NCBI RefSeq assembly: GCF_900091595.1
Contig: NZ_FMCW01000026.1
Coordinates: 62,001 to 126,000, forward strand
Source of the DNA: Micromonospora haikouensis
GTDB taxonomy: Bacteria; Actinomycetota; Actinomycetes; Mycobacteriales; Micromonosporaceae
Reading direction: 5' to 3'
Length of the DNA stretch: 64,000 bases
How positions within the stretch are numbered: position 1 is the first letter of the stretch; each line of letters opens with the position of its first letter. The notes under the pieces were generated by a model. The model was not told the origin of the DNA. It did no database searches and was given only the letters and a program-made list of their open reading frames with translations. The translations under genes and the position numbers were made by a program. Positions 39,031-47,476 of this stretch are shown one piece after another.

Positions 39031-39780
39031 GTGCGATTGCGAATCATCCGGCGGCGACGAGCCGCCCTGCTGGCCGCCGCCTGCGTGGCCGTCCTTGCGA
39101 CGGTCGCGGTGGTGGCCGACCGGTGGGTCGCGCGGACGGCGGCGCAGCGGCTGTCCGACCGGCTGGCCTGCGCCGCCGGCCTCGACCGGTCGCCCACGGT
39201 CGACCTCGGCGGGTTCCCCGTGCTGCCCGGCGTGCTCACCGGTGAGCTCGGCAAGGTGAGCGTGCGGGCCGCCGACGTCACGCGCGGCGAGGTGCGGGCC
39301 GCCGAGGTGGACGCCGAGCTGTCCCAGGTGCGGCTGCCCGGCGAGCAGCCGGCCCGCGTCGGCGCGCTGGACCTGCGGATCCGCGTCGGCTTCGACGCGC
39401 TGCCCGGCACGGTCGGCGAGCGCCCGGTGCAGTACCGGGGCGTCGGCGGGCTGCTCGCCGTCGAGACCACCGCGCCGATGGCCGGGCAGCAGCTCCCGGT
39501 CACCGTGCTCGCCCGGCCCGCGATCGACGCCGGCCGGCTGACCGTCACCCCCACCGAGATCGAGGTGTTGGGCATGCGGCGGCCCGCCGGTGCCAAGCTG
39601 GTGGAGCGGCTCACCGGTGGCCGCGACCTGTCCCGGCCGCTGCCCGCGCTGCCCGCCGGCCTGAGCTGGCAGGGCGTCGACGTCGCCGACGACGGCCTGC
39701 GGCTGCGCCTGACCGGACACGACCTGACCCTGCCCGGGGGCGGCGACGGCCGCCGCGCCGGCACCTGCGGAGGAAACTGA
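39031..39780 (+). CDS. DUF2993 (LmeA-like) membrane-anchored protein
   Basis: The 249-residue product starts at a GTG (VRLRIIRRRRAALLAAACVA) with a basic N-terminus and one hydrophobic helix (about 12-30), then an exported domain. The domain is DUF2993, recognisable by RLACAAGLDRSPTVDLGGFPVLPGVLTGELGKVSV and later RPAIDAGRLTVTPTEIEVLG. Actinobacterial members such as mycobacterial LmeA act in cell-envelope lipoglycan maturation or bind phospholipid. No ribosome binding site is obvious, so a leaderless transcript is possible. It shares one base with the MMPL start (TGATG), so both proteins are probably made together. Confidence 0.85.
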   Translation: MRLRIIRRRRAALLAAACVAVLATVAVVADRWVARTAAQRLSDRLACAAGLDRSPTVDLGGFPVLPGVLTGELGKVSVRAADVTRGEVRAAEVDAELSQVRLPGEQPARVGALDLRIRVGFDALPGTVGERPVQYRGVGGLLAVETTAPMAGQQLPVTVLARPAIDAGRLTVTPTEIEVLGMRRPAGAKLVERLTGGRDLSRPLPALPAGLSWQGVDVADDGLRLRLTGHDLTLPGGGDGRRAGTCGGN

Positions 39781-41960
39781 TGCACGCCCGTACCGACGGT
39801 TGGACCCACCGGACGCTCAAGCGGCTGGGCGGCTGGTGCGTACGCCGGCCGTGGCGGGTCCTCGCCGCCTGGCTGCTGCTCGCGGTCGCCCTGGTCGGCG
39901 GCGTCGCCGCCTTCGGCCGGCCGGTCGACAACGACGTGGCCCTGCCCGGCAGCGACGCCCAGCTCGCCCGCGACCTGAGTGAACGCGGCGGCGGTCCCGC
40001 CAGCAGCGGCCAGGTCGTGGTGCACGTCGACACCGGCCGCCTCGACGAGCCGGACCGCCGGGCGGCGCTGGAGCGCAGCGCCGCCGCGCTCGCCGCCGTG
40101 GAGCACGTGACCCGGGTCGACGGCGTCGACGCCCGCGCCGGCACCCTCAGCCCCGACGGCCGCACCGGCTACCTCACCGTGCGCCTCGACGTGCCCGCCC
40201 GCGAGGTGGACAAGGCGCTCAGCGGAGCGGTGCTGGACGCGGCGCAGCCGGCCCGCGACGCGGGCGTCGAGACGGTGCCGGGCGGGGTGCTCGCCACGGC
40301 GGCCGAGCGGGGCGGCTCGCACACCGCCGAGGCCGTCGGGCTGCTCGTCGCCGCCGTGGTGCTGCTGTTCGCCTTCGGCGGCCTGGTCGCCGCAGCCGTC
40401 CCGCTGGTCACCGCGCTGTTCACCCTGGGGTGCGCGCTTGCCACGGTCGGCCTCGCCGGCCACCTGGTGTCCGTGCCGTCGGTGGCCGGCAACCTGGCCA
40501 CGATGATCGGGCTGGGCGTCGGCATCGACTACGCCCTGTTCCTGATCACCCGCTACCGGGCGCTGCGGGCCGCCGGCACGCCGGCCGACAAGGCGCTGGT
40601 CGCCGCCATGGGCACCGCCGGCGCGGCGGTCGTGTTCGCCGGCGGCACGGTGGTCATCGCCCTCGGCGGCCTCGCCGTGGCCGGCGTGCCCATCCTCGGC
40701 ACGCTGGGCTGGACCGCCGGCCTGGTGGTCGTGGTGGCCGTGCTCGGCGCGGTGACCCTCCTGCCGGCCCTGCTGGCCGTGCTCGGCCCCCGCCTCGACG
40801 CGCTGCCGCTGCGCCTGCGCCGCCGCGCCGCCGACGGCGGCTCCGGCTGGGCCCGGCAGGCCGAGCGGGTGACCCGCCGCCCCTGGCGGTGGGCCCTGCT
40901 CGCCGCCGCGCTGCTCGCCGTGCTCGCCGCACCCGCCGCCACGCTCACCCTCGGCCAGCTCGACGCCGGCGACGACCCGCCGGGCAGCGCCACCCGCACC
41001 AGCTTCGACCTGCTCGCCGAGGGGTTCGGCCCCGGCGTCAACGGCCCGCTCAACGTGGTCGCCGCCGTCGACCCGCCGGCCGCCAGCGCCGCCGATCCCC
41101 GGCTCGTCGAGCTGACCCGCGAGCTGGCCGCCACGCCCGGCGTCGCGTCGGTGGCCCCGGTGCGCCTCGCCGACGGCGGCCGGGTCGCCACGGCCAGCGT
41201 GCAGCCGGACACCGGTCCCAGCGACCCCGCCACCGCCGCCCTGGTCGCCGACCTGCGCGACGTGCGGGTCGACGGCGTGCAGGTGCACGTCGGCGGGGCC
41301 ACCGCCACCCGCGCCGACCTGGCCGACCGCGTCCGGGACCGGATGCCGTGGGTGATCGCCGTGGTCGTCGGGCTGTCCACCGTCCTGCTGTACGTGGCGT
41401 TCCGCGCCCCCGTGGTGGCGGTCAAGGCCGCCGTGATGAACCTGGTCTCGATCGGCGCCGCGTACGGGGTGCTGACGGCCGTCTTCTCCTGGGGCTGGGG
41501 GGTGGAGCTGACCGGCCTGTCCGGGCCGGTGCCCGTGGAGAGCTACGTGCCGATGATGCTGTTCGCGCTGCTGTTCGGCCTCTCCATGGACTACGAGGTG
41601 TTCCTGCTCAGCGCCGTGCAGGAGGCGTGGCGGGCGACCGGCGACAACCGGGTCGCCGTCCGCGACGGGCTCGCCGGCACGGGCCGCGTGATCACCTCCG
41701 CCGCGCTGATCATGGTGACCGTCTTCGCGGGCTTCGTCCTGCACACCGACCCGGTGATCAAGATGTTCGGCCTCGGCATGGCGGTCGCCGTGGCGGTGGA
41801 CGCCACCGTGGTCCGGGGGCTGCTGGTGCCGGCGACGATGGCGCTGCTCGGCCGGGCCAACTGGTGGCACCCGGGCCGCCGGCGCCGGCCCGCCCCTGAG
41901 CCGGACAAGGCGCAGGCTCTCGCCGGACTCTCATCGAATTCCCAGCCGCCCGTGGTCTGA
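39780..41960 (+). CDS. MMPL-family RND-type transporter
   Basis: The 726-residue protein has the MMPL layout: a first helix near residue 30, an extracytoplasmic loop (about 50-180), and helices 2-6 with the conserved GIDYALFLITRYR motif. Helix 7 near 375 and a second extracytoplasmic loop follow, then helices 8-12 with FGLSMDYEVFLLSAVQEAW, the paired Asp-Tyr proton-relay motif. Such transporters move lipids or lipophilic molecules across the membrane using the proton gradient. Coupling to DUF2993 suggests envelope lipid traffic. A two-component system follows within 10 bases and probably regulates it. Confidence 0.92.
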   Translation: MHARTDGWTHRTLKRLGGWCVRRPWRVLAAWLLLAVALVGGVAAFGRPVDNDVALPGSDAQLARDLSERGGGPASSGQVVVHVDTGRLDEPDRRAALERSAAALAAVEHVTRVDGVDARAGTLSPDGRTGYLTVRLDVPAREVDKALSGAVLDAAQPARDAGVETVPGGVLATAAERGGSHTAEAVGLLVAAVVLLFAFGGLVAAAVPLVTALFTLGCALATVGLAGHLVSVPSVAGNLATMIGLGVGIDYALFLITRYRALRAAGTPADKALVAAMGTAGAAVVFAGGTVVIALGGLAVAGVPILGTLGWTAGLVVVVAVLGAVTLLPALLAVLGPRLDALPLRLRRRAADGGSGWARQAERVTRRPWRWALLAAALLAVLAAPAATLTLGQLDAGDDPPGSATRTSFDLLAEGFGPGVNGPLNVVAAVDPPAASAADPRLVELTRELAATPGVASVAPVRLADGGRVATASVQPDTGPSDPATAALVADLRDVRVDGVQVHVGGATATRADLADRVRDRMPWVIAVVVGLSTVLLYVAFRAPVVAVKAAVMNLVSIGAAYGVLTAVFSWGWGVELTGLSGPVPVESYVPMMLFALLFGLSMDYEVFLLSAVQEAWRATGDNRVAVRDGLAGTGRVITSAALIMVTVFAGFVLHTDPVIKMFGLGMAVAVAVDATVVRGLLVPATMALLGRANWWHPGRRRRPAPEPDKAQALAGLSSNSQPPVV
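41917..41936 (+). promoter_or_regulatory. Direct repeat upstream of the response regulator (within the MMPL 3' end)
   Basis: CTCTCGCCG (41917-41925) and CTCTCATCG (41928-41936) are spaced 11 bp, the geometry used by OmpR-family dimers. The site overlaps the last MMPL codons, 33 bases before the regulator start, and shares CTCTCATCG with the site at 38980. Confidence 0.45.
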
Positions 41961-41969
41961 TCCGTCGAG

Positions 41970-42665
41970 ATGAACGCCGCCGCCGTCCGGGTCCTGGTCG
42001 TCGACGACCAGCCCAACATCGTCGACATGCTCGCCACCGTGCTGCGGTTCCACGGCTTCGACGTGGTGACCGCGACCACCGCGGCCGAGGCGCTGCGCCG
42101 CGCCGGGGAGAGCCGCCCCCGGCTCGTCGTCCTCGACGTGCTGCTGCCCGACGGCGACGGGTTCGAGGTGTGCCGGTCGCTGCGGGCCGCCGGCCACGAG
42201 ATCGGCATCGTCTTCCTCACCGCCCGCGACGCCCCGCGCGACCGGATCGCCGGCCTCACCTACGGCGGCGACGACTACGTCACCAAGCCGTTCTCGGTCG
42301 AGGAACTGGTCGCGCGGGTGCGGGCGGTGCTGCGCCGCATCGGCTCCGCCCCCGTGCCCGCCACCGGCGTGCTCCGCTACGCCGACCTCGAACTCGACGA
42401 GGAGACCTGCGAGGTCCGCCGGGGCGGCCGGCTGCTGTCGCTGTCGCCGACGGAGTTCAAGCTGCTGCGCCACCTCATGCTCAACCCCGGCCGGGTGCTC
42501 TCCCGCGCCCAGATCCTCGACGCCGTGTGGCGCTACGACTTCGACGGCGCGTCGAACGTCGTCGACACCTACATCGGCTACCTGCGGCGCAAGCTGGACC
42601 CGCTCGGGCCGCCCCTGATCGAGACCCGGCGCGGCTTCGGCTACGCCCTGCGTGCGCCCGGGTGA
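41970..42665 (+). CDS. OmpR-family response regulator
   Basis: The 231-residue regulator has a receiver domain (LVVDDQPNIVDMLATVLRFH, phosphoacceptor D56 in LVVLDVLLPDGDGFEVC, TARD, DDYVTKPFS). A winged-helix effector domain (about 130-230) follows, with PTEFKLLRHLMLNPGRVLSRAQILDAVW, VVDTYIGYLRRKLD and RRGFGYALR. It is of the MprA/TrcR type. It starts 10 bases after the MMPL stop and overlaps the kinase by GTGA. Shared direct repeats suggest it controls the DUF2993-MMPL genes and itself. Confidence 0.92.
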   Translation: MNAAAVRVLVVDDQPNIVDMLATVLRFHGFDVVTATTAAEALRRAGESRPRLVVLDVLLPDGDGFEVCRSLRAAGHEIGIVFLTARDAPRDRIAGLTYGGDDYVTKPFSVEELVARVRAVLRRIGSAPVPATGVLRYADLELDEETCEVRRGGRLLSLSPTEFKLLRHLMLNPGRVLSRAQILDAVWRYDFDGASNVVDTYIGYLRRKLDPLGPPLIETRRGFGYALRAPG

Positions 42666-44044
42666 ACCGGCTGCCACTGCGCCGCAGCCTGCTGCTCGGC
42701 CTGGTCGGGCTCACCGCGACCGCGCTGGTGTCCGCCGGGCTGGTCAGCGCGCTGGCGCTGCAGGCGTACCTGATGCAGCGCACCGACGACCAGCTGCGCT
42801 CCGCCGCCGCCGTCGTCGCCACCCGGGTGAAGCAGCTCGCCGGCCAGCCCCCCGGCACGGTCCGGGCCGCCGTCGCGCCGTCGGACTACCTGGTGGAGAT
42901 CCGCCACCGCGGCACGCTCACCCGGTTCTCGGCGGCCACCCCGCCGGCCACCCCGCTGCTCGACCTGTCGCCGGCGCCGCCCGCCGACGGCCCGTCGGCG
43001 CCGGTCACCCTGGACGGCCGGTGGCGGGTGGTCACCGTACGCGCCGGCGAGGCCGTCGTGCTCATCGCGCTGCCGCTGGCCCCGGTGACGCAGACCGTGC
43101 GCCGGTTGGTGCTGGTCGAGCTGGCCGGCGGCGCGGCGGTGCTGCTCCTGCTGGCCGGCTCCGCGCGGCTGCTGCTGGTGCGGGGGCTGCGCCCGCTGGA
43201 CCGGATCACCGCCACCGCGACCGCCATCTCCGACGGCGACCTCGACCGCCGGGTCCCCCTGGACGGCGTGCGGGTCGCCGATCCGCGCACGGAGGTGGAC
43301 CGGCTCACCCTCGCGGTCAACGGCATGCTCACCCGGCTCCAGGCGGCGATCGCCGCCCGCACCCGCTCGGAGCAGCGGCTGCGGGACTTCGCCGCCGACG
43401 CCTCCCACGAGCTGCGCACCCCGCTGACCTCGATCCGCGGCTACCTGCAGATCCTGCGGCACGACATGGTCGAGCCCGGCCGCCGGGCGGAGGTGCTGGC
43501 CCGCAGCGAGGACGAGGCCGTCCGGATGGGCCGCATCCTCGACGACCTGTTCTACCTGGCCCGCCTCGACGCCGAGCCGCAGCTGCGGCACGACCGGGTG
43601 GACCTGGCGGTGCTGGCCCGCGACTCCGTCGCCGACCTGCTCGCCGCCCAGCCCGGCCGGCCCGCCCGGCTGCTGGCGCCCACGCCCGTGCCGGTCACCG
43701 GCGACGAGCACGCCCTGCGGCAGGTGCTGGCCAACCTGCTGGCCAACGTGCGCGCCCACACCCCGGCCGACGCCCCCGTCACCGTCGCCGTCGAGCCCGA
43801 CGCCGACGGCGTCACGGTCCGGGTCACCGACGGCGGGCCGGGCGTCGACGCCGCGCTCGCCGAGCGGGCGTTCGACCGGTTCACCCAGGCCGAGCCGGGG
43901 CGCGGCGGCGGCAGCGGGCTGGGCCTGGCCATCGTCGCCGGCATCGTCACCGCCCACGGCGGGAGGGTCGGCATCGAGTCCCCGCCGGGCGGCGGGACCG
44001 AGGTCTGGTTCGCCCTGCCCCGCGCCGCCGACACGCTCAGGTGA
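42662..44044 (+). CDS. Sensor histidine kinase
   Basis: The 460-residue kinase starts at a GTG overlapping the regulator. Helix 1 (about 10-35), a short external region (36-140) and helix 2 (about 145-170) precede a HAMP domain (LRPLDRITATATAISDGDLD). The H-box FAADASHELRTPLTSIRGYL, N-box VLANLLANVRAHT and G boxes VTDGGPGVD and GGGSGLGLAIV follow. The C-terminal end overlaps the converging kynureninase gene by eight bases. Its likely partner is the preceding OmpR-type regulator; the signal is unknown. Confidence 0.92.
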   Translation: MNRLPLRRSLLLGLVGLTATALVSAGLVSALALQAYLMQRTDDQLRSAAAVVATRVKQLAGQPPGTVRAAVAPSDYLVEIRHRGTLTRFSAATPPATPLLDLSPAPPADGPSAPVTLDGRWRVVTVRAGEAVVLIALPLAPVTQTVRRLVLVELAGGAAVLLLLAGSARLLLVRGLRPLDRITATATAISDGDLDRRVPLDGVRVADPRTEVDRLTLAVNGMLTRLQAAIAARTRSEQRLRDFAADASHELRTPLTSIRGYLQILRHDMVEPGRRAEVLARSEDEAVRMGRILDDLFYLARLDAEPQLRHDRVDLAVLARDSVADLLAAQPGRPARLLAPTPVPVTGDEHALRQVLANLLANVRAHTPADAPVTVAVEPDADGVTVRVTDGGPGVDAALAERAFDRFTQAEPGRGGGSGLGLAIVAGIVTAHGGRVGIESPPGGGTEVWFALPRAADTLR

Positions 44045-45296
44045 CCCGCGACGGCCCGCCCGGCACCCGTTCCCAGCCGCGCCGCTCGGCCAGGCCCCGC
44101 AGCCGGTCCAGGGCGTCCCACACGTCGACATAGCGGGTGTAGAGGGGCGCGGGCCCCAGCCGCAGCCGGTCGGGGGCCCGGTAGTCGCCCACCACGCCCG
44201 CCTCGGCCAGGGCGCGGGAGATCCGCAGCGCCTCCGGGTGGTGCAGGCAGACGTGGCTGCCGCGCCGGTCGGCCTCGCGCGGGGAGGCCACCCGGAAGCC
44301 GTACGGGGTCAGCCACGCGTCGGCCAGCGTCACGATCAGCTCGCCGAGGCGGCGGCCCTTGGCGCGGACCCGGTCGATGCCGGCCTCGGCGAGCACGTCC
44401 AGCGCCGGGTCGAGCGGCGCGAGGGCGAGGATCGACGGGGTGCCGACCAGGAACCGGTCCAGGTCGGGGGCCGGGTCGTAGCCGGGCCCCATGCCGAACT
44501 GGTCGCGCCGGCCGAACCAGCCCTGGATCGGCTGGCGCAGCCGGGACTGCAGCTCGCGGCGCACGTACAGGAAGGCCGGCGCGCCCGGGCCGCCGTTGAG
44601 GTACTTGTACGTGCAGCCGACCGCGAGGTCCGCGCCGGTGGCGGCCAGCTCGATCGGCACCGACCCGACGGCGTGCGACAGGTCCCACAGCACCGTCGCG
44701 CCGACCTGCCGGGCGGCGGCGTTGACGGCCGCCATGTCCAGCAGCGCCCCCGACCGGTAGGCCACCGCCGACAGCACCACCAGCGCGACGTCCCCGTCGA
44801 GCGCGGCGCGCAGCTCGTCGAGCCGCAGCCCCTCGTCGAGGTCGGAGGGGAGCAGCCGCAGCGTCAGCCCGCGCGCGGCGGCCAGCCCTTCCAGGACGTA
44901 CCGGTCGGTGGGGAAGTCCTCGGCGTCCACCAGCACCGTGCGGCGGTCGCCGGCGGCGTCCAGCGCGGCGGCGGCGAGCTTGTAGAGGTTCACCGACGTG
45001 GAGTCGGAGACGACCACCTCGCCGGGACGCGCGCCGAGGGCGTGCGCGGCGAGCCGGTCGCCGATGCGCCGGCCCCACTCGATCCAGGTGGGCCAGGACC
45101 GGACGAGCCCGTCGCCCCAGCCCTGGCGGACCAGCCGGTCCAGGTGCGCCGGGGTGGCCGCCGGCAGCCGGCCCAGGGAGTTGCCGTCGAGGTAGATCAG
45201 GTCGTCGTCGGCGATCACGAACCGGTCACGCAGATCCGCGAGGGGGTCCGCGGCGTCCAGCTCCTTGGCCAGGTGGCGCGGGAAGTCGTCTCGCAC
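44037..45296 (-). CDS. kynU: Kynureninase
   Basis: The 419-residue product starts at a GTG (VRDDFPRHLAKELDAADPLA) preceded by GAAGGGG, eight bases away. It is a fold type I PLP enzyme with kynureninase signatures: LIYLDGNSLGRLPAATPAHL, SDSTSVNLYKLAAAAL, LWDLSHAVGSVPIELAATGADLAVGCTYKYLNGGPGAPAFLYV (Asp-x-x-His and the PLP Lys in YKYLNGGPG), and IQGWFGRRDQFGMGPGYDPA. It cleaves kynurenine to anthranilate and alanine in tryptophan breakdown. No kynA or kynB gene is adjacent. The gene is divergent from the interrupted AraC-type gene, a possible former regulator. Confidence 0.92.
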   Translation of the reverse strand: MRDDFPRHLAKELDAADPLADLRDRFVIADDDLIYLDGNSLGRLPAATPAHLDRLVRQGWGDGLVRSWPTWIEWGRRIGDRLAAHALGARPGEVVVSDSTSVNLYKLAAAALDAAGDRRTVLVDAEDFPTDRYVLEGLAAARGLTLRLLPSDLDEGLRLDELRAALDGDVALVVLSAVAYRSGALLDMAAVNAAARQVGATVLWDLSHAVGSVPIELAATGADLAVGCTYKYLNGGPGAPAFLYVRRELQSRLRQPIQGWFGRRDQFGMGPGYDPAPDLDRFLVGTPSILALAPLDPALDVLAEAGIDRVRAKGRRLGELIVTLADAWLTPYGFRVASPREADRRGSHVCLHHPEALRISRALAEAGVVGDYRAPDRLRLGPAPLYTRYVDVWDALDRLRGLAERRGWERVPGGPSRVT

Positions 45297-45516
45297 GTGC
45301 CGTACCCCTTCCCGACCTGCCGGCCCCCGGCGCCGCCGGCCGGCGTCCGCACCGGCCGCCCAAGCTAGCCGGCCTGCCTGCGGCACCGGCCGGCGGCGGG
45401 TCGCCGTCCCGGCCGGTGGACGGATCTCACGTATTCCGATATCGACGCCCGGCCACCCGTAACGCCGCTCGGATCCGGTGCGTTGTGGACGTGGAACGCG
45501 GCGATGGGGAGGCGAC

Positions 45517-46509
45517 GTGCGTGCAGATGACGGCGTGGATGCGGGGCGTTCGGCACCGGTGGTCCACGACGAGGTCGCGACCCGGGATCCCGACCTCGCC
45601 CACCACACCATCGCCGCGCAGTACTCCGCCCACCGCCCCCGGTTCGCCGGCAGCGCCCTCGGCTTCCGGTTCCGGCTCGCCACCACCCAGGCGGGAGAGC
45701 TCGGCGTCGACCAGATCGTGCACTCGATGGACGCCCGGTCGTGGACGGAGCCCTACTCGGGCTTCCTGGCGGTGCACGTGCGGCGCGGGTGATACCACTG
45801 GCGGGTCGGCCGCGACGAGCTGGCCCTGCCGCCGGGCGCGGTGGGCCGGTTCCACAACTCGCCCATGATCGTGCAGTGGAGCGACGTCACCGCCAGCGTG
45901 GTGCGGCTGTCGACCGCGCACGTCGCCCGCGTCGCCGCCACCCGCACCGACGTCGCCGTGGCCGACTTCCGGTTCGAGGGGATGGCCCCCGTCTCCGCCG
46001 CCATGGCGCGCGCCTGGGCGGGGCTGTCGGCGTTCCTCGACACGCAGGCCGCGGCGGCGGGCGAGACGCTGGCGCACCCGCTCATCCGGGCCAGCCTCGC
46101 CGAGCACGTGGCGACCACCGCGCTGGCCGTGTTCCCCAACACCACCATGACGGCCGGTTACGTGCCGGGGCCGCGCCGGGTGGAGCCGGCCGTGGTCCGG
46201 CGGGCCGTGGCCCACATCGAGGCCCACGCCGCCGAGCCGATCACCCTGGCGCAGATCGCGCAGGTCTGCGGGGTCGGCCCGCGCGGGCTCCAGGCCGCGT
46301 TCGCGCGGCACCTCGGCGTCAGCCCCACGACCCACCTGCGCCGGGTCCGGCTGGACCGCGCACACCGGGACCTCGTCGACGCCGACCCGACCGGGGGCGC
46401 GTCGGTCGCGGCGATCGCCCGCCGGTGGGGCTGGGGCAACCCGGGCCGCTTCGCCGAGGCGTACCGGCGGGCCTACGGCCGGCCACCCAGCCACACCCTG
46501 CGGGCCTGA
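45517..46509 (+). pseudogene. AraC-family regulator interrupted by an in-frame TGA
   Basis: One reading frame runs from a GTG at 45517 (GGGGAGG upstream) to 46509 and encodes a complete AraC protein except for a TGA at codon 92 (45790-45792). Before it: an AraC-binding-like N-domain (GFRFRLATTQAGELGVDQIV, then SGFLAVHVRRG). After it: YHWRVGRDELALPPGAVGRF, the next strand of the same cupin-like domain, and a C-terminal AraC HTH (about 225-330, EPITLAQIAQVCGVGPRGLQ and SPTTHLRRVRLDRAH). Both halves show normal GC3 use. It may be a recent nonsense mutation or a sequence error. A shorter protein from a GTG at 45841 could still be made. Confidence 0.75.
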
Positions 46510-46533
46510 CCGCCGGCCGGGCCTGCTGCGGCT

Positions 46534-46557
46534 GGGCCGGTCGGGCCGAACCGGCCC
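46534..46557. terminator. Possible bidirectional terminator
   Basis: GGGCCGGT (46534-46541) and ACCGGCCC (46550-46557) form an 8-bp stem with an 8-base loop between the convergent AraC-type gene and the STM4011-like gene. Confidence 0.4.
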
Positions 46558-46570
46558 CGGCCGGGGAGGT

Positions 46571-47476
46571 TCAGCCGGGCGGCCAGCCGGCGGGGATGCG
46601 TTCCAGCAGCCCACCGGCGAACACGTCGCGCAGCCCGAGCGGCTTGAGGTGGACGTACCCGATGTGGCAGTCGCAGGCCCCGTTCACGCAGGTGCGGGGC
46701 CGCAGCGCGGCCCGCCACGAGCCGTCGTACAGGTTGCCGATGGGCTCGTCGACGAAGTGGCAGCGGCGCACCGTCCCGTCGCCCCGCACGGAGATCGCCG
46801 TCTCCCCGGCGTGGCAGGGCCGGTCCAGCGACAGGTGCGGGCGCACGCTGTAGCCGAACAGCGGGTCCAGCGCCGTCCAGGCAGCCTCCTGCGCGGCGTC
46901 GTAGCGGTGGCCGTCGGCGGCGTTGACCCACAGGTAGACGTGCGGTGGCAGCGCCGCGCGCAGCGCCCGCGCCTCGTCGAGATGCTCCGGCAGCCCGACC
47001 ACCCCGACGGAGAACCGCACCCCCAGCTCGACCAGGCGGGCGCAGCGGGCCAGGAACCGCTCCCGGGTGACCTGCCCCGGGTGGTACGTCGTCCACAGCG
47101 CGGCCCGGGCCGGGTCGGCGTCGGCCAGCCAGTCCACCCGGGCGGCCAGGTTGGTCTGGATGACCACCCGGTCGACGTGCGGCAGGTGCGACAGCGCCAC
47201 CATCGCCTCCCGGTACCAGCGGCGGGTAAGCCCCTCGCCCCACGGGGTGAACAGCACCGACAGCCGCACGTCCGTGGTCGCGGCCACCCAGCCGGTGAAC
47301 CGTTCCAGGGCCGCCCGGTCGGCGGCCAGCACGTCCGGCGGGTCCCGCCGCTTCGCGAACGGGCAGTAGGGGCAGTCGTAGTTGCAGCTGGCCAGGGGGC
47401 CCCGGTAGAGGATCGCCAGGCCGCTGCCGCTGGCCCCGCTGCCGCTGCCTGCGCCGCACCGGTCGGCCGTGCTCAC
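46571..47476 (-). CDS. STM4011-family radical SAM protein
   Basis: The 301-residue product starts at a GTG overlapping the STM4012-like stop. Its radical SAM cluster motif is CNYDCPYC (about C31, C35, C38) in an ILYRGPLASCNYDCPYCPFA context. A partial barrel follows (SVLFTPWGEGLTRRWY, RVVIQTNLAARVDWL, LWTTYHPGQVTRE). The C-terminal Cys-rich tail (CHAGETAISV, RRCHFVDEPIGNLYD, then CVNGACDCHIGYVH) looks like an auxiliary Fe-S cluster region. The family is named after Salmonella STM4011 and occurs with STM4012-4015 homologues, all present here. The substrate is not established to my knowledge. Confidence 0.85.
   Translation of the reverse strand: MSTADRCGAGSGSGASGSGLAILYRGPLASCNYDCPYCPFAKRRDPPDVLAADRAALERFTGWVAATTDVRLSVLFTPWGEGLTRRWYREAMVALSHLPHVDRVVIQTNLAARVDWLADADPARAALWTTYHPGQVTRERFLARCARLVELGVRFSVGVVGLPEHLDEARALRAALPPHVYLWVNAADGHRYDAAQEAAWTALDPLFGYSVRPHLSLDRPCHAGETAISVRGDGTVRRCHFVDEPIGNLYDGSWRAALRPRTCVNGACDCHIGYVHLKPLGLRDVFAGGLLERIPAGWPPG

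Noticed and set aside
45790..45792. Selenocysteine or programmed readthrough at the AraC-type gene's TGA
   Set aside because: AraC regulators do not use selenocysteine, and no SECIS-like hairpin was apparent just downstream. A mutation or sequence error is simpler.
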